Counted from the stretch's first letter, positions 45,222 to 54,821 are shown. The stretch is 64,000 nucleotides of DNA from Saccharicrinis sp963666825 (GCA_963666825.2 OY763044.2:5828001-5892000), one strand, 5' to 3'. Notes: generated by a model not told the origin, from the sequence alone. Made by a program: numbers and translations.

Positions 45222-47054
45222 ATGATAAAAAAAGAACGTAGTCGAATACTTAGATTAATAGATGTTTGGGTAAGGAGAAAATTAGGTCCCGGTACCCTTC
45301 CATCTGGGAATGGTTTTCTGTATTGGCGAGAAAGGATATTTCACTACTTTGTAATTGCTCTTATTTCGGTGGGGCTTTTGTCGTATTTATATTACACGAT
45401 TTCTTTCCTGCAGGATAAAAAATATATTTCTGCAATTTTTAGTTCTGTTGTTTTTATTTCGGCTCTCTTTATTTCAATTATACGATCCTTTCCGTTTAGA
45501 TTTAGAGCAGGTTGGTTGTTAACCTGTGTTTACTTCTTGGGTGGGTATTTATTTTTAATGAATGGACCTTTGTCTTTAGGACTAGTAATACTTCTGGCAT
45601 ATTCTATTTTATCTGCAATTTTATTGGGCTATAAAGCAAGTGTTTATTCTGTATTATTGAATGTTTCTCTGTTAGGAGTAGCTTTTGTATTACATAATAC
45701 AAAGATTGTAACAAGTGATTTATTGTTAGATTTAAATCTCAGTTCTTATATTAATATAATTGTACTCTTTGTTGTAATTAATGTCATTACTCTATTTCCG
45801 TTAGTTTCATTTATAAATGGATTAACTTTTAGTTTTGAAAAAGAACTCAGATATAAAAATATCCTTAGTTGCGAAAGAGAGAAATTAATGAGAGCTAAGG
45901 TTAAAGCAGAAGAATCGGATTTGCTTAAAACATCATTTTTATCAAATATGTCCCATGAAATACGCACTCCAATGAATGCGATTCTGGGTTTTAGTAATTT
46001 GTTATCTCACAATGAAATTAGTGATGTTGAAAAAGAAGAGTTCGTAAATCTTATCCGTATTAATGGTAAAAACCTGCTTACTCTGGTTGAAGATATCATT
46101 GATATATCAAAAATTGACAGTGGTCAACTTCAGATAAAAAACAGTCCGGTTTGCTTACATGATGTATTAAAAGATGTGTATGATTCATTTTGGGATGACA
46201 TTAAACGCAGGGGGTTGTTAAATGTCAAGTTATACCTAAATGAGGGTATATCTGATAAAAAGACAATGATACTAACTGATGCATTTCGCCTTAGACAAGT
46301 ATTAATAAATTTGGTAGGAAACGGAATTAAGTTTACAGACCGAGGTTTTGTGGAGTTTGGATATGAGTTGCATAATGAAGATGTACTTCAGTTTTATGTG
46401 AAAGATACTGGTATTGGACTTCCTAACGGAAAAGAACAAGAGGTTTTTGAACGTTTTTCAAAGTTTTCTAATGATAAACAAAAAATGCTTTATGGAGGTA
46501 CAGGTATTGGGTTGTCAATAGCGAGGGATGTAATAACACTGATGGGCGGTAAAATTTGGGTAGAATCAGAGGAGAAAGTTGGTAGTACCTTCTTTTTTAC
46601 AATTCCCTATCATAAAGTATCAAATGTAATTAGTAAAACAGAAAAAGAAATTCCGGTAAATAAATATAATTGGGAAGGTAAAACATTTTTGGTTGCCGAA
46701 GATGAAGAAGACAACTTTAGGTATTTAGAGGTTGCCTTATCTATTTCAAATGCAAGTTTAATCTGGGCACGTAATGGAGTAGAAGCAGTAGATATTTTTA
46801 ATCGAATAGATAATATTGATTTGGTTTTGATGGATATTAAAATGCCTGAAATGGATGGATATACTGCAACGAAAGAGATAAAGCTTAAAAACAAAGATGT
46901 CCCTGTAATTGCTCAGACAGCCTATGCAATGAGTGAAGAAAAAGAGAAGTCGAAACAAGCCGGTTGTGACGATTATATTGCTAAGCCAATCAATTATACT
47001 GATTTATTAAAGGTAATTCACAAGCACGTTCCGGGAGCTGATGTTAGTGCATAA
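45222..47054 (+). CDS. Membrane hybrid sensor histidine kinase
   Basis: I start at the ATG at 45222 (610 residues). The frame is open back to 45144, with only a TTG at 45186, so the true start is uncertain. Six or so hydrophobic segments occupy about residues 35-200. The kinase core has SFLSNMSHEIRTPMNAI (histidine near 243), NLVGNGIKFT, DTGIGLP and GGTGIGLSI. A C-terminal receiver has EDEEDN, the phospho-acceptor aspartate in VLMDIKMPEMDG (near 537) and AKPINY. There is no separate extracytoplasmic sensor; the membrane helices probably sense the signal. Confidence 0.9.
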   Translation: MIKKERSRILRLIDVWVRRKLGPGTLPSGNGFLYWRERIFHYFVIALISVGLLSYLYYTISFLQDKKYISAIFSSVVFISALFISIIRSFPFRFRAGWLLTCVYFLGGYLFLMNGPLSLGLVILLAYSILSAILLGYKASVYSVLLNVSLLGVAFVLHNTKIVTSDLLLDLNLSSYINIIVLFVVINVITLFPLVSFINGLTFSFEKELRYKNILSCEREKLMRAKVKAEESDLLKTSFLSNMSHEIRTPMNAILGFSNLLSHNEISDVEKEEFVNLIRINGKNLLTLVEDIIDISKIDSGQLQIKNSPVCLHDVLKDVYDSFWDDIKRRGLLNVKLYLNEGISDKKTMILTDAFRLRQVLINLVGNGIKFTDRGFVEFGYELHNEDVLQFYVKDTGIGLPNGKEQEVFERFSKFSNDKQKMLYGGTGIGLSIARDVITLMGGKIWVESEEKVGSTFFFTIPYHKVSNVISKTEKEIPVNKYNWEGKTFLVAEDEEDNFRYLEVALSISNASLIWARNGVEAVDIFNRIDNIDLVLMDIKMPEMDGYTATKEIKLKNKDVPVIAQTAYAMSEEKEKSKQAGCDDYIAKPINYTDLLKVIHKHVPGADVSA

Positions 47055-47090
47055 AAAAAGAGGTTTACTCAAGAAAAATAAACCTCCTTT
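47051..47090. terminator. Bidirectional terminator between the hybrid kinase gene and frr
   Basis: GAGGTTTA / TAAACCTC (47060-47067, 47079-47086). A T-rich run follows on the plus side (CTTTAAATATT) and a run of seven T on the minus strand (plus A-run at 47053-47059). It fits termination of both convergent genes. Confidence 0.8.
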
Positions 47091-47110
47091 AAATATTATT
47101 ATTCTAACAA

Positions 47111-47674
47111 TTATAGAGTTAAAATATCTTTTTCCTTCTTAGCTATCAGGTCATCTATAATTTTAGAGTATTTATCTGTAAGTTTTTGAACCTCTGCTTC
47201 AGCATCTTTTTCAATATCCTCAGCCAGGCCGTCTTTTTTCATTTTCTTTAATTCTTCATTGCTGTCGCGTCTTACATTACGAATGCTAATTCTAGCATCT
47301 TCAGCTTCTTTTTTTGCCTGTTTTACAAGGTCTTTACGTCTTTCTTCTGTCAAAGGAGGAACGTTAATTCTTACTAACTCACCATTGTTTTCTGGATTAA
47401 ATCCTAAATTGGCTGCCATAATCGCTTTTTCAATTGGCTGAATCATTGATTTCTCCCAAGGTTGAATTGCAATAGTTCTAGGATCAGGAGTATTAACATT
47501 AGCTACTTGTTGTAATGGTGTCATAGAACCATAATAATCAACCATAACGCCTTCAAGCATGCCTGGATTTGCTTTACCAGCTCTAATTTTAATTAGTTCG
47601 TGCTCAAGGTGATTAATGGAATTATCCATTTTTTCTTGAGCCATTTCTAGTAATATTTCTATTTCCTCTGTCAT
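47111..47674 (-). CDS. frr: Ribosome recycling factor
   Basis: The protein has 187 residues, the usual length. Conserved segments are HELIKIRAGKANPGML, VDYYGSMTPLQQVANVNTPDPRT, QPWEKSMIQPIEKAI, GELVRINVPPLTEERRKDLVKQAK and RNVRRDSNEELKKMKKDG. It splits post-termination ribosomes together with EF-G. A candidate promoter is about 55-80 bases upstream. Confidence 0.97.
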   Translation of the reverse strand: MTEEIEILLEMAQEKMDNSINHLEHELIKIRAGKANPGMLEGVMVDYYGSMTPLQQVANVNTPDPRTIAIQPWEKSMIQPIEKAIMAANLGFNPENNGELVRINVPPLTEERRKDLVKQAKKEAEDARISIRNVRRDSNEELKKMKKDGLAEDIEKDAEAEVQKLTDKYSKIIDDLIAKKEKDILTL

Positions 47675-47727
47675 AACAGTCTCTTTTCAATGCGGTTTAA
47701 CTTATGTTAGGTAAGATTTTTCAAATG

Positions 47728-47758
47728 CAAAAGTATAAAACTTTAATCTAAATTAAAA
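47728..47758 (-). promoter_or_regulatory. Promoter of frr
   Basis: On the minus strand, TTTT, 19 bases, TACTTTTG. The -7 element is an exact TAnnTTTG match and the -33 element is one base off TTTG. The leader would be about 45 bases. Confidence 0.6.
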
Positions 47759-48150
47759 GCAGTATAATTATATGTAATAATAGTTTAAATAACTAATGAA
47801 TATTATTGAATGGTCACCTTAATTAATTAGATGATTAAAGTGTATTTATTGCAGAGAAAATTGGAAATGGTAAAAGAATAAATATGGTTACTGTTTCATA
47901 GTATTGATATAATTTTTTAGTGCAGAATTAACTCAAATGGTAAGCATAAATATAATGTGATTTGTATATTTGGGAGCTCGTGTTTTAACGGGATTTTAAT
48001 AGTTATTAAATGTTAAAACATGTTCTAAAACAATCATCTTTATTTTTAAAATTGAAAGATATGTATTTGAGACTACAGGGTGGATAATTTTTTTATTTTG
48101 TAAGTTATTGAAATAAAGATGAATACATTTTGATTCTTAGAAGGATTTTA

Positions 48151-48172
48151 AATAAAGATTTTTTTCTTTATT
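48151..48172. promoter_or_regulatory. Inverted repeat next to the fumarate reductase promoter
   Basis: AATAAAGA / TCTTTATT (48151-48158, 48165-48172) with a six-T loop, ending four bases before the -33 element. The position fits an operator or activator site. The stem is almost all A+T, so the call is weak. Confidence 0.4.
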
Positions 48173-48175
48173 CCC

Positions 48176-48206
48176 ATTGGAATACACAGTGAACACACTA
48201 CCTTTG
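48176..48206 (+). promoter_or_regulatory. Promoter of the fumarate reductase/succinate dehydrogenase operon
   Basis: ATTG (48176-48179), 19 bases, TACCTTTG (48199-48206). The -7 element and the spacing match the Bacteroidota consensus TTTG-N19-TAnnTTTG, and -33 differs by one base. The leader to the ATG at 48256 is about 45 bases. Confidence 0.75.
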
Positions 48207-48255
48207 CAATTCAAATTTTTGAAAATATATAATTAGAGATTTAATATTTAACTTT

Positions 48256-48930
48256 ATGAGTAATCTATTTTGTTCTTCGATTGGAAGAAAGCTCTTGATG
48301 AGTTTGTCAGGACTTTTCTTGATTATCTTTTTGATAGTCCATCTTTCAATTAACTTAATGTTATTGGTTCCAGATGGTGGAGAAATTTTTAACGTTGCAG
48401 CTAATTTCATGGCGCTTCCTGTTATTAAATTCGGCCTACAACCAGTTCTTGCTTTAGGCTTTATTGTTCACATTGCTTATGCTGCAATTTTAACAGCCGA
48501 AAACAATAAAGCTCGTGGTAAAAACAAGTATGCATCTGGTAATAGTACTAAAGAAGTAATGTGGGCTTCTAAGAACATGGCTGTTTTAGGTATAGTTGTT
48601 CTTGCATTTTTAGTTGTTCACGTTATGGATTATTTTGTTCCATTGCAAATTACACATGGAGCTAAAGAAGTAACTATAGGTGGTGTTACTATGCACGATA
48701 CTTATAGTTTAGTAAAAGAAACGCTACAGAATCCTGTAAAAGTAATTCTTTACATTATTGGTTCATTAGGTTTAGCGCTTCACCTTACTCATGGATTTTG
48801 GTCTGCATTTCAAACTTTAGGTGCTAGTAATAGTATTTGGCGTAAGCGTTGGACTGTAATCGGAACTATTTTCGCTTGGGTTGTAAGCCTTGGTTTTTGT
48901 GTGATCGCGATTACAATGTTTTTATCTTAA
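48256..48930 (+). CDS. sdhC: Succinate dehydrogenase/fumarate reductase cytochrome b subunit
   Basis: The protein has 224 residues with five membrane helices and several conserved histidines for diheme binding (FLIVHLSINLM, FIVHIAYA, LVVHVMDYF, ALHLTHGFWSAFQ). It is the single-subunit, type B membrane anchor used by Bacteroides fumarate reductase. It passes electrons between quinone and the flavoprotein complex. It is the first gene of a three-gene operon. Direction of the reaction (fumarate reduction or succinate oxidation) cannot be read from the sequence. Confidence 0.94.
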   Translation: MSNLFCSSIGRKLLMSLSGLFLIIFLIVHLSINLMLLVPDGGEIFNVAANFMALPVIKFGLQPVLALGFIVHIAYAAILTAENNKARGKNKYASGNSTKEVMWASKNMAVLGIVVLAFLVVHVMDYFVPLQITHGAKEVTIGGVTMHDTYSLVKETLQNPVKVILYIIGSLGLALHLTHGFWSAFQTLGASNSIWRKRWTVIGTIFAWVVSLGFCVIAITMFLS

Positions 48931-48950
48931 TCCTTTAATTTTTTTAAGAA

Positions 48951-50888
48951 ATGAAGTTAGATTCTAAGATTCCAGAAGGGCCATTGGCCGAAAAATGGAC
49001 CAATTATAAAAATCACCAGAAATTGGTGAACCCAGCAAATAAGCGTAACCTTGATATTATCGTAGTAGGAACAGGTTTAGCAGGTGCATCTGCTGCTGCT
49101 TCTTTTGGTGAAATGGGTTTCAAAGTAAAAAACTTTACTATTCAGGATTCACCTCGTCGTGCTCACTCTATTGCTGCACAAGGGGGTATCAATGCTGCTA
49201 AAAATTATCCAAACGATGGTGACTCAATCTATCGTTTATTTTATGATACAGTAAAAGGTGGTGACTACCGTGCTCGTGAAGCAAACGTTTATCGTTTAGC
49301 TTCTGTAAGTAACGATATCATCGACCAATGTGTTGCTCAAGGTGTACCATTTGCTCGTGAGTATGGTGGTTTATTAGACAACCGTTCATTTGGTGGTGCT
49401 CAGGTGAGTCGTACTTTTTATGCAAAAGGACAAACTGGTCAACAGTTATTAATTGGTGCTTATCAGGCTTTAATGCGTCAGGTAAACGCTGGTACTGTAG
49501 AAATGCATACTCGTACAGAGATTGTTGACATTGTAATGGTTGACGGTAAAGCTCGTGGTGTTATCGCTCGTGACTTAGTTACAGGAGAGTTCTCTCGTCA
49601 CTTTGGACACGCTGTTGTATTGGCCACTGGAGGTTACGGAAATACATTCTTCCTTTCAACTAATGCAATGGGATCGAATGGTTCTGCTGCTATTAAAGCA
49701 TTTGAAAAAGGAGCTGTATTTGCAAACCCTTGTTTTGCACAGATTCACCCAACTTGTATTCCAGTTCACGGTGAATTCCAATCAAAATTAACTTTGATGT
49801 CAGAGTCTTTACGTAACGATGGTCGTATCTGGGTTCCTAAAAAGAAAGAAGATGCAGAAGCTATTCGTGCCGGTAAGTTAAAAGGTTCAGATATTAAAGA
49901 AGAAGATAGAGATTACTACTTGGAAAGAAGATATCCTGCATTTGGTAACCTTGTTCCTCGTGACGTTGCTTCTCGTGCAGCTAAAGAAAGATGTGATGCT
50001 GGTTTCGGTGTAGGAAATACAGGATTAGCTGTTTTTCTTGATTTTAAAACTGCTATTGAGCGTTTAGGAGAAGATACAATTCGTGCACGTTACGGAAACT
50101 TATTCCAAATGTATGAAAAGATTGTTGATGACAATCCATACGAAACACCAATGATGATCTATCCTGCTATTCACTATACAATGGGTGGTATCTGGGTTGA
50201 TTATGAATTACAAACAACAGTTCCTGGATTATTTGCAGCTGGTGAGGCTAACTTCTCTGATCACGGTGCTAACCGTCTTGGAGCATCTGCATTAATGCAA
50301 GGTTTAGCTGATGGTTATTTTGTACTACCATACACTATTCAAAATTATTTAGCTGATGATATTCGTACACCTCGTATGACTGGTGAAGAAAAAGAATTTG
50401 TTGAGGCTGAAAAAGCTGCTAAAGATAAATTTGCGAAATTATTAGCAATTCAGGGAAATCGTTCAGTTGACAGTATCCACAAAGAATTAGGATTAGTAAT
50501 GTGGGATTTTGTTGGTATGGCTCGTAACAAGAAAGGTCTTGAAGAGGCTATCGAAAAAATCGCTGCTATTAAGAAAGAATTCTGGACAAACGTTAAGATT
50601 CCTGGATCAAGCGAAGGTATGAATGTTGAGCTTGAAAAAGCTTCTCGTTTAGCTGACTTTATTACTATTGGAGACTTAATGGCACGTGACGCTTTACACC
50701 GTGAAGAGTCTTGTGGAGGTCACTTCCGCGAAGAATATCAAACTGAAGAAGGTGAAGCACAACGTCAGGATGATAAATTTACTTACGCTGGATGTTGGGA
50801 ATATCAAGGTGAAGATAAAGCGCCTATCATGCATAAAGAAGACCTTAAATTTGAGGTAGTTAAAGTTGCTCAACGTAACTATAAATAA
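48951..50888 (+). CDS. sdhA: Succinate dehydrogenase/fumarate reductase flavoprotein subunit
   Basis: The protein has 645 residues. The FAD site is VVGTGLAGASAAASFGEMGF, with the covalent-flavin histidine in RRAHSIAAQGGINAA; the substrate site has HPTCIP and the late catalytic region NHGANRLGASALMQGLADG-like (here DHGANRLGAS). It follows the cytochrome b gene by 20 bases. Arginine is written mostly as CGT here, while many neighbouring genes use AGA, a sign of high expression. Confidence 0.96.
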   Translation: MKLDSKIPEGPLAEKWTNYKNHQKLVNPANKRNLDIIVVGTGLAGASAAASFGEMGFKVKNFTIQDSPRRAHSIAAQGGINAAKNYPNDGDSIYRLFYDTVKGGDYRAREANVYRLASVSNDIIDQCVAQGVPFAREYGGLLDNRSFGGAQVSRTFYAKGQTGQQLLIGAYQALMRQVNAGTVEMHTRTEIVDIVMVDGKARGVIARDLVTGEFSRHFGHAVVLATGGYGNTFFLSTNAMGSNGSAAIKAFEKGAVFANPCFAQIHPTCIPVHGEFQSKLTLMSESLRNDGRIWVPKKKEDAEAIRAGKLKGSDIKEEDRDYYLERRYPAFGNLVPRDVASRAAKERCDAGFGVGNTGLAVFLDFKTAIERLGEDTIRARYGNLFQMYEKIVDDNPYETPMMIYPAIHYTMGGIWVDYELQTTVPGLFAAGEANFSDHGANRLGASALMQGLADGYFVLPYTIQNYLADDIRTPRMTGEEKEFVEAEKAAKDKFAKLLAIQGNRSVDSIHKELGLVMWDFVGMARNKKGLEEAIEKIAAIKKEFWTNVKIPGSSEGMNVELEKASRLADFITIGDLMARDALHREESCGGHFREEYQTEEGEAQRQDDKFTYAGCWEYQGEDKAPIMHKEDLKFEVVKVAQRNYK

Positions 50889-50928
50889 TCTTGTAGGTCA
50901 TTAATGTTCATAAGTTAAACAGAGAAAA

Positions 50929-51684
50929 ATGGAAAAGAATATAAATTTGACTCTTAAAGTTTGGCGTCAGAACGGGCCACAAGATAAGGGTCGTTTTGAA
51001 ACATACAAACTAGATAATGTTTCTACAGAAAGTTCATTCCTTGAAATGATGGACCTTCTAAATGAGCAATTAATTGGAGAAGGTAAAGAACCAGTAGCAT
51101 TTGATCACGATTGTCGTGAGGGTATTTGCGGTATGTGTTCTTTATACATCAACGGACGTCCTCACGGACCTGACGATGATGTTACTACTTGTCAGTTACA
51201 TATGCGTAAGTTTAAAGATGGAGAGACTATTACAATTGAACCTTGGAGGTCTGCCGGTTTCCCTGTAATTAAAGATTTAATTGTAAACCGTAGTGCTTTC
51301 GATCAAATTATTGCTGCAGGAGGTTATACTTCAGTAAGTACTGGTGGTGTACCTGATGCTAACGCTATTCCAATTCCAAAACCAGATGCAGATGAAGCTA
51401 TGGATGCTGCTTCTTGTATTGGTTGTGGTGCATGTGTTGCTACTTGTAAGAATGGTTCTGCAATGTTATTCGTTTCTGCAAAAGTGAGTCATTTAGCTCT
51501 TTTACCACAAGGTAAGGTAGAGGCAGCTCGCAGAGCAAAAGCAATGGTAAGTAAAATGGATGAGCTAGGTTTTGGTAACTGTACTAACACTGGTGCTTGT
51601 GAAGTAGAATGTCCTAAGGGAGTTTCTATTTCAAACATCGCTCGTTTAAATAGAGAATTCTTAAAAGCTAAATTAGCTGACTAA
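50929..51684 (+). CDS. sdhB: Succinate dehydrogenase/fumarate reductase iron-sulfur subunit
   Basis: The protein has 251 residues. The [2Fe-2S] ligands lie in CREGICGMC with a further cysteine in DVTTCQL. The [4Fe-4S] and [3Fe-4S] ligands are in CIGCGACVATCKNG and GNCTNTGACEVECPKG. It links the flavoprotein to the membrane subunit. It is the last gene of the operon, followed by a strong terminator. Confidence 0.96.
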   Translation: MEKNINLTLKVWRQNGPQDKGRFETYKLDNVSTESSFLEMMDLLNEQLIGEGKEPVAFDHDCREGICGMCSLYINGRPHGPDDDVTTCQLHMRKFKDGETITIEPWRSAGFPVIKDLIVNRSAFDQIIAAGGYTSVSTGGVPDANAIPIPKPDADEAMDAASCIGCGACVATCKNGSAMLFVSAKVSHLALLPQGKVEAARRAKAMVSKMDELGFGNCTNTGACEVECPKGVSISNIARLNREFLKAKLAD

Positions 51685-51708
51685 GTTTTAAATTCTCATT
51701 AAAATATA

Positions 51709-51739
51709 AGAGGTTGTCATTTGACAACCTCTTTTTTTG
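51709..51739 (+). terminator. Terminator of the fumarate reductase operon
   Basis: GAGGTTGTC / GACAACCTC (51710-51718, 51723-51731) with loop ATTT, followed by TTTTTTTG. Confidence 0.92.
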
Positions 51740-51792
51740 TTTTATGATTTGAGAATAAGTAGAACCTTGATTGTGATATTAGTCCTTAGTTC

Positions 51793-52947
51793 TTATTGTA
51801 AAGAATCTTTGCGACGGATTTTAATTTTCATAGCTCCTTCAATTGGTTCTTCAGAAACTAAAATTAAATACCCACCACCACCAGCTCCTGCAAGTTTCCA
51901 TGCAATAGCCTTGTCTTTGTACTGATCAATTTCAGAACTAATTCTATCATTAAGCATGGCCGGAAACATCCTGGTTTGTGCATGAAATGAAGCTAAGAAA
52001 CCATCTGCAAATTTTTCAAGGTCTTTTTCATTAATTGCTTCCCAAACTTTTTCGGATGCTTTTGATAATTCCTGTACGTTTTCAGTTGATATATAGGTTT
52101 CTTTCAGTAAATCTAAATGATCTTCGCGAGGCCATAATAAAACCATGTAAATATGGTCTTCTAACCAGGTCAGTACTTCTTCAGAATGAATTGATTCAAA
52201 GCTTTTTGGCCAATATTCATTATCGTAATAATGGCGTACAACACCAGGCATACAAATACCTATGGCATCTTGTGCTCCTGAAATTATTTTTGATCCTGGA
52301 GTGTTTTCAAACTTAAATAGAATTTCGGCAAGTTTCTCAGGCTTTTCTAATGGTAAATGATATGGCCATATTTTTTTTGCTGCATTACGAGTTGATGTCG
52401 ACATTCCACATCTTTCGTTGTATTCAATTATGGGTTCAAGAGAAAGTGTGATTGCCCATCCTGGATGATATTTTGATACATATGGTTGGTCAATCCATGT
52501 TCCGGCCAGGTCAATTCGATATGGTAATGTACAATTATCATTAGATCTAATTGCGGTAGTTGATCTCTCAGGAAGACCTGCATCAGGAATTCGTTGTAAT
52601 ACTTTCAGTTCAATATTTAGAGACTTACAAAGTTCTTTTTTAGCAGGAGAATATCCATCTTCATTTACAACAAAATAATCAGGTCTTAATTCGTGTAGTT
52701 CTTGTTCAAAATCTAAAATTCCCGAACCTTTATTTACAAATGCATTAGTTATGTATTTCAAAGAGTTTAACATGTAAAGTCTCTCTTGTTCTGAATTTAT
52801 TGTCTTTCGGCCCTTTAATTCTTCAATTGTCTGGTCAGAACCGATACCTACATATACATTGCCATATTTAGATGCTTCCTTAAAAAAGGCGACATGTCCA
52901 CTATGGAGCATATCAAAACATCCTGATACAAAAACTTTTTTTTCCAT
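51793..52947 (-). CDS. Nucleotidyltransferase fused to a GHMP-type kinase
   Basis: The protein has 384 residues. The N-terminal domain (1-125) is a cytidylyl/adenylyltransferase: SGCFDMLHSGHVAFF (HxGH), GIGSDQTIEELKG, then the ISSTAIR-like STTAIRSN end. From about 138 to 375 follows a GHMP kinase: PYRIDLAGTWIDQPY (motif 1), CGMSTSTRNAA (motif 2, degenerate GLGSS), SGAQDAIGICMPG, and AGAGGGGYLIL (motif 3). The closest role is activation of a sugar such as heptose or fucose to a nucleotide sugar, but HldE has the opposite order and a different kinase fold. It is a single gene. Substrate is unknown. Confidence 0.8.
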   Translation of the reverse strand: MEKKVFVSGCFDMLHSGHVAFFKEASKYGNVYVGIGSDQTIEELKGRKTINSEQERLYMLNSLKYITNAFVNKGSGILDFEQELHELRPDYFVVNEDGYSPAKKELCKSLNIELKVLQRIPDAGLPERSTTAIRSNDNCTLPYRIDLAGTWIDQPYVSKYHPGWAITLSLEPIIEYNERCGMSTSTRNAAKKIWPYHLPLEKPEKLAEILFKFENTPGSKIISGAQDAIGICMPGVVRHYYDNEYWPKSFESIHSEEVLTWLEDHIYMVLLWPREDHLDLLKETYISTENVQELSKASEKVWEAINEKDLEKFADGFLASFHAQTRMFPAMLNDRISSEIDQYKDKAIAWKLAGAGGGGYLILVSEEPIEGAMKIKIRRKDSLQ

Positions 52948-53110
52948 TTAAATTATTTTTGACGCAATTAACTGCTTTAACTTAATCTTTTCTTTAATTT
53001 GCCATTTAAATATCTAATTGTAATTTTATTGTAGTTCTCATTTTACATTGGTTATAAAGAAATGGCAATAGTAATCGAAATTATATAGTTAGTAAATGTA
53101 AAATTTATTT

Positions 53111-53142
53111 TTTACATATTTAGTTTCGAATCATTATGTTTG
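53111..53142 (+). promoter_or_regulatory. Promoter of the SusR-like gene
   Basis: TTTA, 20 bases, TATGTTTG (53135-53142). The -7 element matches TAnnTTTG and the -33 element is one base off. The leader to the ATG at 53211 is about 60 bases. Confidence 0.55.
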
Positions 53143-53210
53143 TTATTCCTATTTAGTCAATTTCTCCTAAAATTATTTGTGAGTTCTTATCTTTTATTCA
53201 ATTCAAGTAA

Positions 53211-54821
53211 ATGAAAACGATAAAGCTTTTAATGTTTTTTATAATCATCTTATTTAGTGCGAATAGCATTGTTGCAAATTCTTTAGAGAAGTTTTACTTG
53301 CAATTGGATAGTATTATTCTTCATAAAGAAGATTATCAACAACAAAAAATAGAAGGAATTAGTCAGCTAAATATTGAATTGAAAAGTATTTCTGAAGATA
53401 ATTTAAATGACTTGTTTCAAGTATATGAGAAACTACAAGGTGAGTATTTTACATTTAACTACGACTCAGCAATGAAAACCTCAATTCGTATGTTAAATGT
53501 TGCTTATCAGTTAAAAGATAGAAGTAAGGTTGCATTCTCGAAAATCCGAATAAGTGCCACTTTGTTGGCATCCGGGATATTTAATGAGGCAGAGGATTCA
53601 TTAAGATCAATAAATGTACATGGATTAGATCGGCAAATCAAACATGATTATTATTATAATTGCTCACGGTTGTATTTTGATATGGCGGATTATTATCAGC
53701 AGTCATATTTTGTATCGCATTATGTGGATTTAGGAAGACAATATCTGGACTCAGCAATTGAAAATACAAAAAAGGGATCTCAGGCATATTATTCATATAG
53801 TGGATTAAAGGAGTTAAGGAGCCATCAGTTTACTTTTGCCTTGGCTAATTATGAGGCATTATTTAGTCAATATTCGTTGTCAGGAAGGCAAAAAGCCATT
53901 GATGCTTGTACATATGCTTATGTATTAGAAAGAAAAGGACGAATTGAAGAATCAATACGTTTGTTAATAGAAGCCGCAATTGAGGATATTAAATTAGCTA
54001 ATAAAGAACATGTTGCCTTAATGAAATTAGCCTATATTTTATTTGAAAATGGAGATGTTCTAAGATCTAGTAATTATTTGAAATTGGCACTAAAAGATGC
54101 TGATGAATATGGTGCTCTGCAGCGGAAATTTCAAATATCGCAAATGCAACCCATTATAGAAGCTGCAAAACTTAATTTAGCAGAAGGTCAGAAGACAAAA
54201 ATTAAAAGTTATGCTGTATTAATTACTTTATTGTTTTTAGTTATTGCTGTGATCTTATTTGTGATGATCAGGCAGTTTAAAAAGATTATTGAGGCCCGAA
54301 ATGAAGCTAATGCGTCAAATGAGGCTCTGGTAACTACAAACAATCAACTGCGGGAAGTAAATCTTATTAAAGAAGAGTATATAGGTTACTTTTTTAACGT
54401 CACTACAGAATATGTTGATAAACTAGAAGAGTTCAAGCAAGCTATCGAGAATAAGCTACTTTCAAATAAAATTAATGAAATTGGTCAGGTTGTAAAAAAA
54501 CTAAATGTAAAAAAAGAAAGGGAAGCAATGTATAGCTCCTTTGATCTCTCCTTTTTAAAAATATTTCCTGATTTTATTGAGAATTTTAATAAGCTACTTG
54601 AAGCGGACTCTCAGATTATAATTAAGGAAGAAAACTCCTTAAATACGGATTTGCGCATTTTTGCTTTAATCCGTTTAGGAATTTCTGATAATGATAAAAT
54701 TGCTCATATTCTCAATTATTCTGTGAATACAATTAATACCTATAAAACGCGAATTAAAAATAAATCGATTGTTCCAAACGAAGAATTTGAGAAAGAAATA
54801 ATGAAAATTCAGTCAATATAA
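53211..54821 (+). CDS. susR: SusR-like membrane regulator (DUF6377)
   Basis: The protein has 536 residues. A signal peptide (about 1-22) precedes a periplasmic helical, TPR-like region (30-320). One membrane helix (about 328-348, VLITLLFLVIAVILFVMI) follows, then a coiled coil and a cytoplasmic part ending in a LuxR-like helix-turn-helix (ISDNDKIAHILNYSVNTINTYKTRIKNKS). This layout and length match the DUF6377/SusR regulators that sit next to starch utilisation loci and respond to malto-oligosaccharides. It lies 654 bases upstream of susC in the same direction. Regulation of the genes below is inferred from context. Confidence 0.82.
   Translation: MKTIKLLMFFIIILFSANSIVANSLEKFYLQLDSIILHKEDYQQQKIEGISQLNIELKSISEDNLNDLFQVYEKLQGEYFTFNYDSAMKTSIRMLNVAYQLKDRSKVAFSKIRISATLLASGIFNEAEDSLRSINVHGLDRQIKHDYYYNCSRLYFDMADYYQQSYFVSHYVDLGRQYLDSAIENTKKGSQAYYSYSGLKELRSHQFTFALANYEALFSQYSLSGRQKAIDACTYAYVLERKGRIEESIRLLIEAAIEDIKLANKEHVALMKLAYILFENGDVLRSSNYLKLALKDADEYGALQRKFQISQMQPIIEAAKLNLAEGQKTKIKSYAVLITLLFLVIAVILFVMIRQFKKIIEARNEANASNEALVTTNNQLREVNLIKEEYIGYFFNVTTEYVDKLEEFKQAIENKLLSNKINEIGQVVKKLNVKKEREAMYSSFDLSFLKIFPDFIENFNKLLEADSQIIIKEENSLNTDLRIFALIRLGISDNDKIAHILNYSVNTINTYKTRIKNKSIVPNEEFEKEIMKIQSI

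Larger units (their letters stand above)
47675..48175. other. Intergenic region between frr and the fumarate reductase operon
   Basis: This gap holds the frr promoter on the minus strand (47728-47758) and the inverted repeat just upstream of the fumarate reductase promoter (48151-48172). The rest is AT-rich, with no ORF or clear RNA. Confidence 0.5.
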
